From: Xiphias gladius
Lineage: Eukaryota; Chordata; Actinopteri; Istiophoriformes; Xiphiidae
Direction of reading: 5' to 3'
Length of the DNA stretch: 64,000 bases
NCBI RefSeq assembly: GCF_016859285.1
Contig: NC_053420.1
Coordinates: 30,698,545 to 30,762,544 of the forward strand
Part shown: positions 48,291 through 60,600 of the stretch, one piece after another
Layout: every line of letters starts with the position of its first letter
Position numbering within the stretch: position 1 is the first letter of the stretch
Notes under the pieces: model-generated
The model's input: only the letters and a program-made list of their open reading frames with translations
The model's database searches: none
What the model was told of the DNA's origin: nothing
Made by a program: the position numbers and the translations under genes

Positions 48291-49870
48291 AGAACAGCTG
48301 TATATACTGTTGTATTCAAGCACTGTCAGACTGAATGATCATAATAGTTATACTTATAGGAGTAATAGTGTTTTAATAACAGCAGCACCAATTCATAATA
48401 ATAATAATAATAATAATACATAACGACGATGATGAGTTTTGAGTAGTAGTAGCTGCAGATCCTGCTACTACTCCGGATCCTGCAGCTCCGGAGTCCGAGA
48501 TACCTGCTGAATGAGAACAGAGAAGACCAGTCAGTAGTTTTATATTCTGATAAAGGTCAACAGTTTGGGTGTTTCAAAAAATGACCCACAATTGCAGTGA
48601 TGGAATACAACCAAGTATATTTACTCTAGTGCTGCACTTAAGCACAGTTTTAGGTACTTGAGCACAAATGTGTGTTTTCTTCTATTTCATGTTTCCTCTT
48701 CACTGCATTTCAGAGGTATAGTGCTCTGTACTCTAGCATGTGTTATCATGTAACAAACTGAAACATCTGATAGATGTTCTAACAACTCCTGCTGAACTGG
48801 ACTTGACACCGCGAACGGTTGAAGAGACATCATTCTTCATAAAGAAGCACATGTCATGAGCAGGTACAAACCCTCTCTGACCAGTGGTTTAAAGGCTTCT
48901 GAGGAGCTGAAGTTGTTTGCATGATGTTGAGACGGAAGATCAACACACATTAACACCTTATCGTACAAACAGTTTAGGCTGGTGATACCATCAGCGTAAT
49001 AGATACAAGTGAGCTGGTACGCTTGGTCTTTATTAGCTGTTGTTTGCTGCACCGCTACTTGTTCCTGATGATGGTTTTAGAATAAGACTGAAAGGTAAAA
49101 ACACAAATATGCAAAATATAATATATAATATATATATATATAATAGGAAAATGGAACAAAACAGGCTTAAGCTGCCCTCATATCAAGTGCTTATGGTTTC
49201 TTCTGGAGGCCACGTACAGTAACAGGTAGTCTGTTGCCTAAATAGGTGAAATACAGCAGCCAAAGAAGAAAATCTGTCTGACCTATTCAAAAATATCTGG
49301 GAGAAGAAAGCGATTGCACAACTTTTACTTTTCATTTAAACTTTAATTAAAATATGCAATTAGGACAGACCACTCTATGGAATGAACAACACTACAATGA
49401 GACCTTTAGTTTAGCAAATTCAGTCCCTGAATGTTGCTTATGTTCAGACTGCCCTTAACTTCATCCATGAGGGTAATACTAAAATGAACCATATTATGTA
49501 GTAATATGGAAGCAGCTAATGTATATTGAGTAAGCATCTCCAACAAGGTGTATGTAGAGAACCTGCCTCCGAACTTTACAAAGCAAGGGAAAGTTAAGAA
49601 ATTAATGAAGAATTTGTGAGTACATACATTTACGTATGGTTTTGTCCTCTAAGTCTCTCTTAATGCACCGTAGATGAACAGTTTAAGATTTATTTCACAA
49701 CTAGAAAAACATGTCTTTTCATCAGGCAATGTCAGCGCGATGTTTCCCATTGTAGTGAATGTGTATACGTAGTGGCCGCTAGGTGGCAGCATATAGAAAC
49801 GGAGCAGAAGAAGAGGTCGACAACAGGCAGTAGAAGAAGACAGGAGTCAACATTGGCCCAGGAGAAGAGC
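48291..49870. other. tp53rk upstream region, mostly repeat-poor
   Basis: No gene supported before the tp53rk start. The short ATAT-rich tract at 49123-49142 is low complexity. The last 130 bases are likely the tp53rk 5' UTR and core promoter. I see no strong TATA box. Confidence 0.4.
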
Positions 49871-50075
49871 ATGGCGGCGCTAGAGTTACTGAGTAAAGCA
49901 GAGTTATTAAAACAAGGAGCGGAAGCCCGGGTGTACCGCGCAGAGTTTCTGGGAAAGCCAACGATAGTGAAAGAAAGGTTCCCGAAACTCTACAGACACC
50001 CCGCTTTGGACGAAAAGCTGACACAGCGCAGAACGGTGCAGGAGGTCCGCTCCATACTGCGCTGCCGGAGGGCAG
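49871..50075 (+). CDS. tp53rk: tp53rk exon 1
   Basis: 205 bp, ending GGGCAG before donor GTAGGT. It encodes the N-lobe with the lysine-containing VKERFPK segment. Confidence 0.95.
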
Positions 50076-52670
50076 GTAGGTTTCCCCGCAGCCCTCTGCT
50101 GGTCCCAGCCGGACAGAATCAACACGGTTAGAAAACTCGGCTCGAGCCGAGACTGTCGCGCTGCGGACCGTGCAGACGCCGGTGTGACAGTGTCACCAAA
50201 CATCGGTGGCCCAGGGAGATGTGGCTTGCTGTATTTCAATGAAAATAGACACAACAAAGGTAGTCTGGGTCTGGCTATGAAGCCAGACGCTAGCGTTTAG
50301 CTAAATGAGTTTCTTTCACTACGTTAGCCTCGATATGATCGCCTCAACCCAGCTGCCGTACACTAAGACAGCCAGGTAACGATTGATTAAATCTGCCGCT
50401 CATTTATTGGATTAGGCTGATCAGTTCAGTTCAGATCTTTACCGTCCCACAAGTGGAAAGTCTTTGCATCAAGGCGGTTAAGAAAACGTTAAATGTGCAG
50501 AAACACCCGGCATCTTCATGACGTCCGGGGACTTCAGTCACCTGAAGCTGGATCCATTACTTTTTATACATGTTTCTGTTGACTTACTGTTCATCTCTTA
50601 TTTTTACTATTTTACAGTAGTCGTTCTCTCATTTTTCTTTCTCTTTCCTAACTGCGTGTTGGGCAGTTGTACCAAAGCACTTTCCCAGCGGGGAACAGTA
50701 AGGTTTTTTCTGATTCTGATCCTGAAACCCAGTAAAAACACAAAAAGACAATTGTGGACATTTGAAGTGCTGAAACTATACACACAAGACAAAATGCACT
50801 AAAAAGGGACCTATGATAATCAATTGACCGCATAGTATTTCAAATGTCAGAAAGTAATCTTCAGATTGCTTGGTTTGTCTTAATAGTAGAATAATACCCC
50901 AAGATAACTAATCTACAATGAAAGTAGCAAATCCTGGTGATAAATTTAAATTTTGACAAACTGATTAACCTGATAATCAGATATAATTGCCATTTTATGT
51001 CACTTCATTATTAATTCAGTTAAAACTGTAATCATCTTTTGTCTTATTCACTTTTTCAGTCACTGGAAAAAATCTGACATTTGATGTCTGAAACCAGGCA
51101 ACTATTTGATAAACTGACTTTCAGCACTATTGTCAAGAAACAGTCTTAACAACCTCTGAAAATCATTTTTACTTCATATAAGTACTCCACAGACGCTGGC
51201 AACTAGGTATAGTTAGGTCCATAAGTATTTGGACAGTGACACAATTATGCCTCTGTACACTACTACGATGAAATTGAAAGGAAGCCATCAAGTTGTGATT
51301 GAAGTGTGGACTTTCAGCTTTAATTCAAGGGGTTTGACAAAAATATCACATTAACTGTTTAGGAATTACAGCCATTTTTATACATAGTCCATCAAGATGT
51401 GATTGTGGTTGAAAATTCTAAATCCGATCACAGATTAGAGTATAGCACCATGATGTACACATTACTTCAGTGCCCTTAAATGAGTATAATTAATGTTGTT
51501 CTGCCTTGTTGTCTTGAAAACTGCCACCCTCTCTCTCTGTTCCGTTCTAGCTTTAAGGGAAAAGTCTGGTGATAGTCTGTATTTTTCTTATTGTCAGCAA
51601 ACCCCATGTGCAGACCAAAACCAACACTGAATGGACCCTACTAACAAGTACTGTGTGTGTATCCAAAGCCTGATACATCCGACTCTTCTGTGCGATAGAG
51701 CTCAATTGTTCTCCACAAACTATTAAAAACATCAGTGAGCCAAACTAGCTGCGGTTACATCGACTCTTTTCTTCATTCTGACTGAAATCATTCCAGTTAA
51801 AGATTTCGGGACAGCTGTTGACATGGGATGTGATTTAATACTTCTGGTGTTTACATGCAATCTTATCTCTTTGGCACATGTTCGATCAGTTTATCCAATA
51901 ATGTTCAGCTTTGAAGCCACCATTTTTGGGAAATGGTGAAATGTATGTCCCCACACATTTACATGAAAATGAACAGCAGCATGCGCAGAAAGAACGCAGC
52001 CAGAAAGTAATTAGGTTAAATTGTTTACATGGTTAAAGTTTTCTTTTAATGGGTTTATGAAAAGGTTTAAAGTGTCCAACACAGGTTTATAGTCATAATA
52101 ATTAAATTTTGTATCTTTAGAGCCCAACATCACAGCCATACAGGTTGATAAATCAGTTTCCTTCAATTTCTCTTCTTCTCAGGAATATCTGCCCCTGTAG
52201 TCTACTTTGTGGACTACACCTCGCACTGTATTTTCTTGGAGGAAATCGTGGGTTCCTCGACTGTGCGAGACCACATTGCATCCACTCAGCAGTCTGATTC
52301 CTGTAAGGACCAGGAGCTGGAGTGGCTGGCTCAGCGGGTGGGCCAGATCCTGGGCAAAATGCACGATGAGGATGTCATCCATGGAGACCTGACCACCTCC
52401 AACATGCTGCTGAGACGCAGCCAGGGGGACGAAGAGTCCGACCTGGTCCTCATTGATTTCGGCTTGAGTTATATCTCTGCTCTGCCGGAGGATAAGGGGG
52501 TGGACTTGTACGTGTTGGAGAAGGCTTTCCTCAGTACCCACCCCAACACAGAGACTCTGTTTCAGAAGCTACTGAAGAGCTACACAGCATCATCCAAGAA
52601 GTCATCAGCCGTCATTAAAAAGCTTGACGAGGTTCGGTTGAGAGGCAGGAAGAGGTCCATGATGGGATGA
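49871..52670 (+). CDS. tp53rk: TP53-regulating kinase (PRPK/Bud32)
   Basis: Two exons, 49871-50075 and 52183-52670, join in phase 1 to give 230 residues (human 253). The product is the small atypical kinase of the KEOPS complex, which is needed for the t6A modification of ANN-decoding tRNAs, and a reported p53 Ser15 kinase. Evidence: an N-terminal [20 protein letters not shown] nucleotide-binding segment with [19 protein letters not shown], then [20 protein letters not shown] across the splice. The catalytic loop [10 protein letters not shown] has D137 and N142. Metal-binding DFG is at 160-162, and the C-terminus is [17 protein letters not shown], near-identical to human PRPK and lacking the large C-lobe of ordinary kinases. 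The ATG at 49871 is chosen because it begins [15 protein letters not shown] at the expected distance. An AATAAA cluster at 52782-52791 follows. Confidence 0.97.
51214..51400 (+). mobile_element. Tc1-like terminal fragment in the tp53rk intron
   Basis: TTAGGTCCATAAGTATTTGG, then ACAGTGACACAATT and CTTTCAGCTTTAATTCAAGG. This is the well-known left end of a fish Tc1-like transposon. No transposase sequence. Confidence 0.8.
51640..51760 (+). repeat. Repeat shared with 43741-43850
   Basis: Both loci contain a diverged copy with CTATTAAAAACATCAGTGAGCC-like wording (about 110 bp). Family unknown. Confidence 0.55.
52183..52670 (+). CDS. tp53rk: tp53rk exon 2
   Basis: 488 bp after acceptor TTCTTCTCAG. 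It carries the whole catalytic core and the TGA at 52668-52670. Confidence 0.96.
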
Positions 52671-52781
52671 TGATCCAAGCTGTGTACAGGGACAAGCCTC
52701 CCTGGAAACTATGTGTCTGAAAACATGCTGAAATTCTAAAGCTGTTGTTGTGCACAAAGACAGTTGTATTTGAAGGAAAAA

Positions 52782-52791
52782 AATAAATAAA
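52782..52791 (+). terminator. Polyadenylation signals of tp53rk
   Basis: Overlapping AATAAA hexamers about 115 bases after the stop codon. Confidence 0.75.
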
Positions 52792-52799
52792 ATGTTTTG

Positions 52800-54540
52800 G
52801 AGTAAAATGGACAAAAGTTTTTTTCTGCCCATGATGATGTGTCTGAAGTTACATATAGACGTTTCTCAGCATGTTACCCGTTTCACACCATACCTGAAAT
52901 GAACTGCTGTTGAAACGGTGGTTATATGTAGCCTAGATGTCTATTCTGACTTGAGTTCCCGAGACATCTCTGACCAAATGAGCACTCAAGGGCATATGTT
53001 CCCTTTAAAATCTCCTCATACTAAACGAGTACGCAGGACATACACGCTGACTAAGAGCACAAATCAGACTGCAGATATGTGGACACGAGGTGGACACAAG
53101 TTCACTGACTGTATTTCAGCTGTTAGACACTGATGTAAATATACTCAGATCTCCTCTCCACTGCACAGCACAGTCACCTAAAAAACAGAAATTGGATGCA
53201 TTCACTTTGAGCAAAGTATCCACTTTGAAAGTTGCTATTGGAATCTTGTACTGAAATGATACGTGCCCATGTTACAGCTACATTGGGGTTTAATACTGTA
53301 TTGAGACCAGACTGTGAAAGACAGCAGAGACCATCTTCAGGTTTCTACACTGAATCACTCAGTGCAGAAAAGTGCTGCATTACTTTAAAGCCACACCCCC
53401 ATCGGTGATGTCACTGCTGAGTCAAATAAGCCTAATGCATTTACAATGGAAACAAAGAAGAACATACTTGATAAATGAATCAAGAAATGTAAGTTATGTT
53501 ATGACATTGGTTTGATATCTGTCATGTTTAAAGGACCATAACGGTGTTTTTGCATGGTTTATCCGATTTATAGTAAACTATGCTTACTTTACACTGACCA
53601 TTGCCCAAGTCATGACCTTTTGGTATATTTTAAATTTTTATTTCTTACTTTCCAGACACCAACTAGTTTCAATTTATTGCAGTATCGTAGGAAAATAATT
53701 TCTTCTTGCCGAGTTACTTAAGCCACCACTCAGAATATTTGCTCTCATTACAGTGCTTTATTAGATTGCATGCATAATGTTCAGTGTGAGACTTTTTGCT
53801 GCTAGTTGTATGTCACCACTAGTTTGGTCTAATCTACATTTATGAAAGGGCAAATCACAGGCTCCTGTCATTAACGGCTAACAATGCCTTACAATTATCT
53901 ATAACATTTATTGGAAAAAAAACAGGGCAAAACACACTGAACCTACTAGAACTAAAGGAAATTAGTACAGACCAAATTTTAATTCATGAGAAATCACTCT
54001 TGTGGCTAAAAGAAAGAAAAAAGAAAAGGGTCCCACGGTGGGTCCCGATCTTCTACCTCTATCCTTCTATTTCGTAAAGCTGAATTCAGTTATGTGAAAG
54101 TTGACTTGTATATCTCAAGGGCTTTGTTAAAAAGTGGGTGTGTGGAGTTCCATCAACTGGCCACAGAAAAATCTGCATGAAATGGGGGAGATATGATGAA
54201 TACAGATGAGTCATCTTGGGGAGAGTGATATCACTCATCTTACAGCACATCTAGTAATTCTGCAAGGTGGCATACAGAAGGTTGCAGCCACATGTCAAAG
54301 TCCAAGAGTGCATTAGATTAACCCAACATGATAAATAGGTACTTAACACCCGGGTGAATGTTTGCCAGCCACAGCCAAGCCCTACACTACAATTTCAATG
54401 ACGCAGCCAACATGTGATCTTCAGTCCTTTGAATCTGTCCGGACTGTGCAAACACACTCGGCTGCAGCTGGTGCGTGGTGGTGCACGAAGTTCAGTTCCA
54501 CAAACACTTCAGCAATTACGGACAACGATACATCTGAATC
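52800..54540. other. Intergenic between tp53rk and the Ig locus
   Basis: No gene or clear repeat. The last 100-200 bases should hold the 5' UTR and promoter of the Ig gene. Confidence 0.4.
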
Positions 54541-54543
54541 CGA

Positions 54544-54607
54544 ATGGAGCTCCAATGGAATATGAAAATTGTGATACAACTCGTAGTAATTGTCTTGCGC
54601 TGTAAAG
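54544..54607 (+). CDS. Ig locus exon 1, signal peptide
   Basis: MELQWNMKIVIQLVVIVLRC, then KG. A hydrophobic h-region follows a basic residue. Donor GTAAGT. Confidence 0.82.
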
Positions 54608-57600
54608 GTAAGTGTGGATCATGTTTTTGAGCGTTTCAGTATCAAGTTGTAAAGAAAAGTTCACGTCTTAACTCACGCACTGCAGGTAATCCCTTCTATG
54701 TTTTCAGGTTCCTCAGCTGATACTACAAGGAAGCTCAGTGTCTTGCTAGGCACAGATGTGACTGTCAGCTGCCTGTTCAACAAACTGTCCAAGCTGGTGG
54801 AGTGGAGTGCTCTCACCGTTGAGTGGAACATGGTGGATAAACATGCAGAGAAGAACATTGTGTACACCTTAGAGGATGGGAGAGCACATGTAAACAGAGA
54901 TGGCACTGTTGTGGATAAAATGGGGTTGCTTCAAAGCAATGCATCTCTGCAGCTACATAATGTGACTGTGGGAGATGAAGGGCTGTACACCTGCAGGATC
55001 ATCACACCTGTGGTCTACACAGAGACCACTTCATTGGAAGTGCTGGGTATTCCTCTCTGATTCTGCTCAAATCTGTTTCACATTTGTTTGTTTTTTCCAC
55101 TGAATGATCCCCTCTGTTATAATGCCAACTCTATTAACACAAGATCGTCCATTTTCCTTCTAATTTCTTCACACTCAGTCATTTCAGTTGCATCATGGAG
55201 TGTGCCACAGTAACACGTTTTCACTGCTGATTTATAACCAGTTTAATTATTGCAGAGCTCCAGTTCTTCTGGTGTTTTTTTAATGTTAAATTTTAGGCAC
55301 ACACTGGTTACATACACTCAGTGAGCACTTTATTAGGAACACCTGTCAACCTGCTTATTTGTGCAATTATCCAATCAGCCAATCATGTGCTAGCAGTACA
55401 TGGAATCCTGCAGATCCCAGTCAGGAGCTTCAGTTAATGTTAACATCAAACATCAGAAATGTGATCACAGTGACTTTGACCATGACACAAGTGTTGGTGC
55501 CAGACGGGCTGGTTTGAGTCTTTCTGAAACCGCTGATCTCCTGGGATTTTCACACACAACAGTCTCTAGAGTTTTTACTCAATGGTGTCAAAAAGAAAAT
55601 TATCCAGTGCGCAGCAGTTCTGTGGGTGAAAAAGCCTTGTTGATAAGAAAGGTCAGCGGGGAATGGCCAGACTGGATGGAGCTGAGAGAAAGGCTACGGT
55701 AACTCAGATAATCACTCTTTACAACTGTGCTGAGCAGAATGAACAACATGTCCAACCTTGAGGTGGATGGTCTACAACAACAGGAGACCACGTCAGGTTC
55801 CAGTCCTCTCAGCCAAGAACAGAAATCTGAGGCTGCAGCAGGCACAGGCTCACCAACACTGGACAGGTGAAGACTGGAAAAACGTAGCCTGGTCTGATGA
55901 ATCTGGATTTGTGCTGAGGCAGCAGTCAGGATTTTAGGATCAGGATTTGGTCTCAACGGCATGAATCCATGGATCCAACCTGCTTTGTGTCAAGAGTCCA
56001 GACTGGAGGTGGTGGTGTAATGGTGTGGGGAATGTTTTCGTGGCTCAATTTGGGCCCCTTAACCCCAATCAATCATGGTGGGAATTCCACAGCCTGTCTG
56101 AGTATTGTTGACCATGTGCTTCCCTTTATGGCCACAATTTAACCACCTTCTAATGGCTACTTCCAGCAGGATAATGCTCCGCGTCACAAAGCAAAAGTCT
56201 TCTCAAACTGGTTTCATGAACATGACAATGAGTTCAGTGAACTTCAGGTGCCCCCCCAGTCACCAGATCTGAATCCAGTAGAACACCTTTGGAATGTGTT
56301 AGAACAGGAGATTGGCAGATGAATATGCATCTGACAAATCTGCTGAAATTATGTGATGCAGTCACATCAACATGGAGCAGAATCTTAAAGGACTGTTTCC
56401 AACATCTTGTGGAATCCATGTCAGAAAGAAAAGAGGCTGTTTTGAAAGCAAATGGAGGAAATACCCAGTGTTCCTAATGAAGTGCTCGGGGAGTGTATCT
56501 ACACATCATAAATTAAAGGAATGGGTTGAGTCTGAAGCTTTCAAAGTGTCCCTCTGTTTCCAGTCGTTATGTTACAGAGTTGGATGATTTTGTCACAATG
56601 AGTGACTCTTCTGGTGTTTAAAACTACTAATTTGATGAATTATCAATATAAAAACATTGATTATTGTGGCTTTAGAGAGAGCTGCCTCTAAAATTCTGGT
56701 ATGATGTAATTATTTAAAAGGAAATATAATTAGTAAATTAAGTGATTGATTTTTTTTTTTAAACTTTGTGTTTTTAAATACATAGGTCTTTGCATTTAAA
56801 TTATGCCTAAACTATAAATGCAAATCTAATAAATCAATTTATAATCTCTTTATTTGATCAGTTTATGACTTAATTCTTATTAAAGACATTACAATTTGAA
56901 AATGTAATTATTCCATTAGCACACGCTCCATATTGTGATAATAGAATCAGATCTTATTTAATTGATGGACGACCTCTAAAAGCATGTCAGTTAGTTCCCA
57001 AAAATCAAGTCAAAATACTCATGTTCTCTTACTGAAATGATTTGCAGACATTTGCTGAAGATGTTTTTAGGTTTTTAATTTAAAATTGTGTTGTAAGTCA
57101 TTCATTCTTTAAGTAAAATGTTCTTTAACATTTCTCACTGTGGTATACTGGGCAGATAGCTGCTGCTCAGCTTTTAATAGGTTGAAACTTTTGAGGTGTT
57201 GCATTTCTGGCTACAAACCTATCTGTTATGTCACCACAGGTGCTTTGTCATTAACATCTGATGGCAAACAACTGTTGTAATAGCAGTGGGCTGTGGCCAA
57301 ATGAACAACATACTATATAGTCTCAACTCAAAGTTTTCTTCACTGCTTGATTTGTGTGTTTCAGCAATATTGTATTGTAGGATTCATCGGTGAGTAACAA
57401 CCTACCAAAAAGCCTATAAATGTACTGTGTTTGACCTGATCCCCCAGCTCGGCCTTCAGTGTCGCTCCCAGAAAAGGCAGTAGTGACAGACGGAGAGGAG
57501 AAAACCATACAGTGTGACATAACAGGTTTCTACCCAGAGAAACTGGCTGTGACATGGCACATTCAAAATGGCTCCCACACTGTCCATGGAGGCGTAAGCC

Positions 57601-60600
57601 ACCTCTCCCGTGTCTGCACTGAAATGGCCGTTCACAATCCAGATGGCACCTTCAGTATTCGCAGTGGCATCACACTACACTCCTCAGCAGTAAAGGATGG
57701 AGAGATTCGCATCATCTGCCAGGTGGATCACCACACCTACAACTGGCCCTACAACAGATCTGTTAGACTGACTGTTGAAGGTGGGATCTCATTTTTCCTT
57801 CACTCATTCTTCAAACTCTGAATTCAAGTCATTATCCATACTGATTTGTCTACTTACTGTATGTGTTACATGGATCTCACAAATCCCTTTTCCCTGCAGC
57901 TCCATCACAGCCCCTTTACAGTGCAGGCACTCTGATAGCTGTCACTAGTGCCATCAGTTTGCTGCTGGTAACCGCTGTTATTGGGGGCACTCTGCTTCTC
58001 TACAGGTATTTCTGCAAAGGTAGGCTCAATGTGAACAAAGTGCACCTTGTTTTACTGAAACTGGGTTTAGGTCTATTGTTCAGTCTCAAACAGGCTGATA
58101 TCACCCATGTTTTCGTTTGACCAACATACTGTGATTGTCCTTTCCACCAGGTCAGTGTGGATGAGATGGAGTTTGATGAATTTCATATTAATTCCTGAAC
58201 TGACCAGTGTGTCAAAGGTTTTCTGTGGATCCTAACTTGAATTCATTGCAATGCAACAATTTGATCAGTTATTTATACATAAATATCATTCACAGGTATT
58301 ATTGTGATGTGATGTGAAGTGGTGTAAAGGTGATCACCAGGACCACCGTTACATCACAGGTGGATGTGGTTACTCGTGCAACAAAGCAAAGCACACTTTT
58401 GTCCACACCCATTGGTGGTGCTGGGTATGCAGCAAAGCACTTAGTCATTTAGTCTTTAAAAAGGTGGATTGTCGATTTCTCTTGTAGACAAAAATGTTAA
58501 ATTCAGTTCTTTCTCACCAATTTAAATCACATGGATCTTTTAGACTTAACAAACATGGTGATTGTACATAAATCATTTACTGAAAGCATTTTTTTTTTTT
58601 TTAAACATACTGTATTTTGAACCTGCATTGTTTACATCAATGTCAGCTAGCTGGGGATCTTCTTCTTCCCTGCCTTTTCTGTCACATTGCTAGATTTCTT
58701 CATATGTTACTGCCACGAACTGTTGATCAGTGGAATAGCTCAGAATCTTCAGCAGGAAGGCATTGCATTGCTACCCTGGTCTTTCAAATGAAAGGAAAAA
58801 ACAACATTAAATGTGTCTATGGCACTAACACTAAGGTGTTGTTGCACCAAGAAACTCCAGAACAGCTTCAGTGCTCCTTTTCATTGATTTTCAAAGTGTG
58901 TGGAACCCTGGAGGGATAAACAGCGTCCTAAGATATTTCCTCATTTGTTTTGATGATGGTGGTACTTCATTTACTGAAACCGCAACAGAAGAAATCTGGG
59001 TAAATGTGGATCTATCGACTGTGAAGGCCTTTAATATGTCACCTTTATAATAAATAATTCAAGTTTGACTCATAATCACAATGAAGAGACATTCTTGATT
59101 ATTACTGTCCTAATTATACAACAACATGCATTCATCTCTCTCTTCAGCTCCACCAAGTGTTTCTGAAATCAGCCAATCTAGCATCATATATGCTCAGGTG
59201 CCAACCGAACTCAAATGCACCATCCAAGGAGCAAGACAGCGAGAGATCACAGTGAAGTGGTCTAAACTAAGGAGCAGTGCAGACTCAGTGTTCCAGTCTG
59301 AATCGGTTTCTCTGTTGGTCAGTGAGGATCTAAGCGAGCAGGCTTGTCTCCATTCCAATGGGAAACAGCATACATCTGTCCTGACTGTGTGTCTGACTGT
59401 GACTGAAGACCTAAACAAATACCAGTGTGTGGTGCTGTGCAGGGGGAAGAGCTTCAACAGAGAGACCACAGTCAGGGTAAAAGGTGAGTAGCTGTAGCTT
59501 CAAGAGCATGTTATAGTCATGTCACTGTATCCTGTTTCTTCAACGATTACAATAGATCAGTTGATTTTGATCGAATGGTCCGGCTATCCAGCATCTTAGT
59601 CTGGATTAAGATATTTGGAAGCTGATGGCCAGATTACCAGCAAATGTATATGGATATTCATGATCCTCAGAGGAGGAATCCTCAACTCAAATTATCCACT
59701 AAACCCTCTTGCTTTTAATGACCTTATGGCCCTTCCTCTGGCAGAACCCTCAGAACAAACTTTACCTTTTTAGCTCCACATCTGGCAAAATTGATCTCTA
59801 TGAACATAATCATCAAAATGTTTGTGTTCTTTTCAGCACTTGAGTATTGTGTGTGTGTGTGTGTGTGTGTGTAGTAAACACTGCATCCTCCGTTGGCTAC
59901 TTTAGACTTTCTTGTTCATTTGTCATTGACTATACAATAGTATTACTGATGTTATAGTACCTATAGCATGGGTCAAACTCCAAAACATTGTATCCTACAT
60001 TTACCACGAGAATCTTTATTTTGCCTTGTAAATGCCCACATTATTTTCTAATACCCTAGGATATTTTTTGTAAAACTCCCTCAGAGGTACAGAAGACATA
60101 ACACAACTGTTTTACCAGCATTTTTGAATATTAATCCTAGGGGCAGCAGAACATAATCACTAAGCATCCCCTTTAAACCTTCATTAATTAATTTTTGGCC
60201 ACTTGGGGACAGTGCAGCAAACTGTCAACACAACACTGAAATTTTGTAACCTTATAAAAGTTGATGATGCAAATGTGTTAGCAAACAGGGAGGTGGAAAC
60301 AACACATTAAGCAGAAAACAGAGCAGCATTGGCGTTAGTTTAGAGTCATGTTTGTGTCAAACTGATGGATTGAGCAGGGGTTTTGGGCAAGGGGCTGAGG
60401 GAAGCAGGAAGTAAGCAGAGAGGGAGGTGTGAGGGCAGCTGGGGAAAGAGTAGATGAGCGGGTAGGCAGGTGGGATTTTGAGGGCTGGTGGCTGGCAAAG
60501 GCATGCGGGTTGTATGGAGCGTGGAACACTCCAGATGAGCAGGCAGGCAAACAGGCAAGTAGTGAGCCTGAGCACAAGGAAACAAATACTAACATGAGGG

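Noticed and set aside
58617..58919. 100-codon frame between Ig exons, considered as a leader exon for a second gene
   Set aside because: Begins at a non-ATG codon and has no clear hydrophobic leader with donor.
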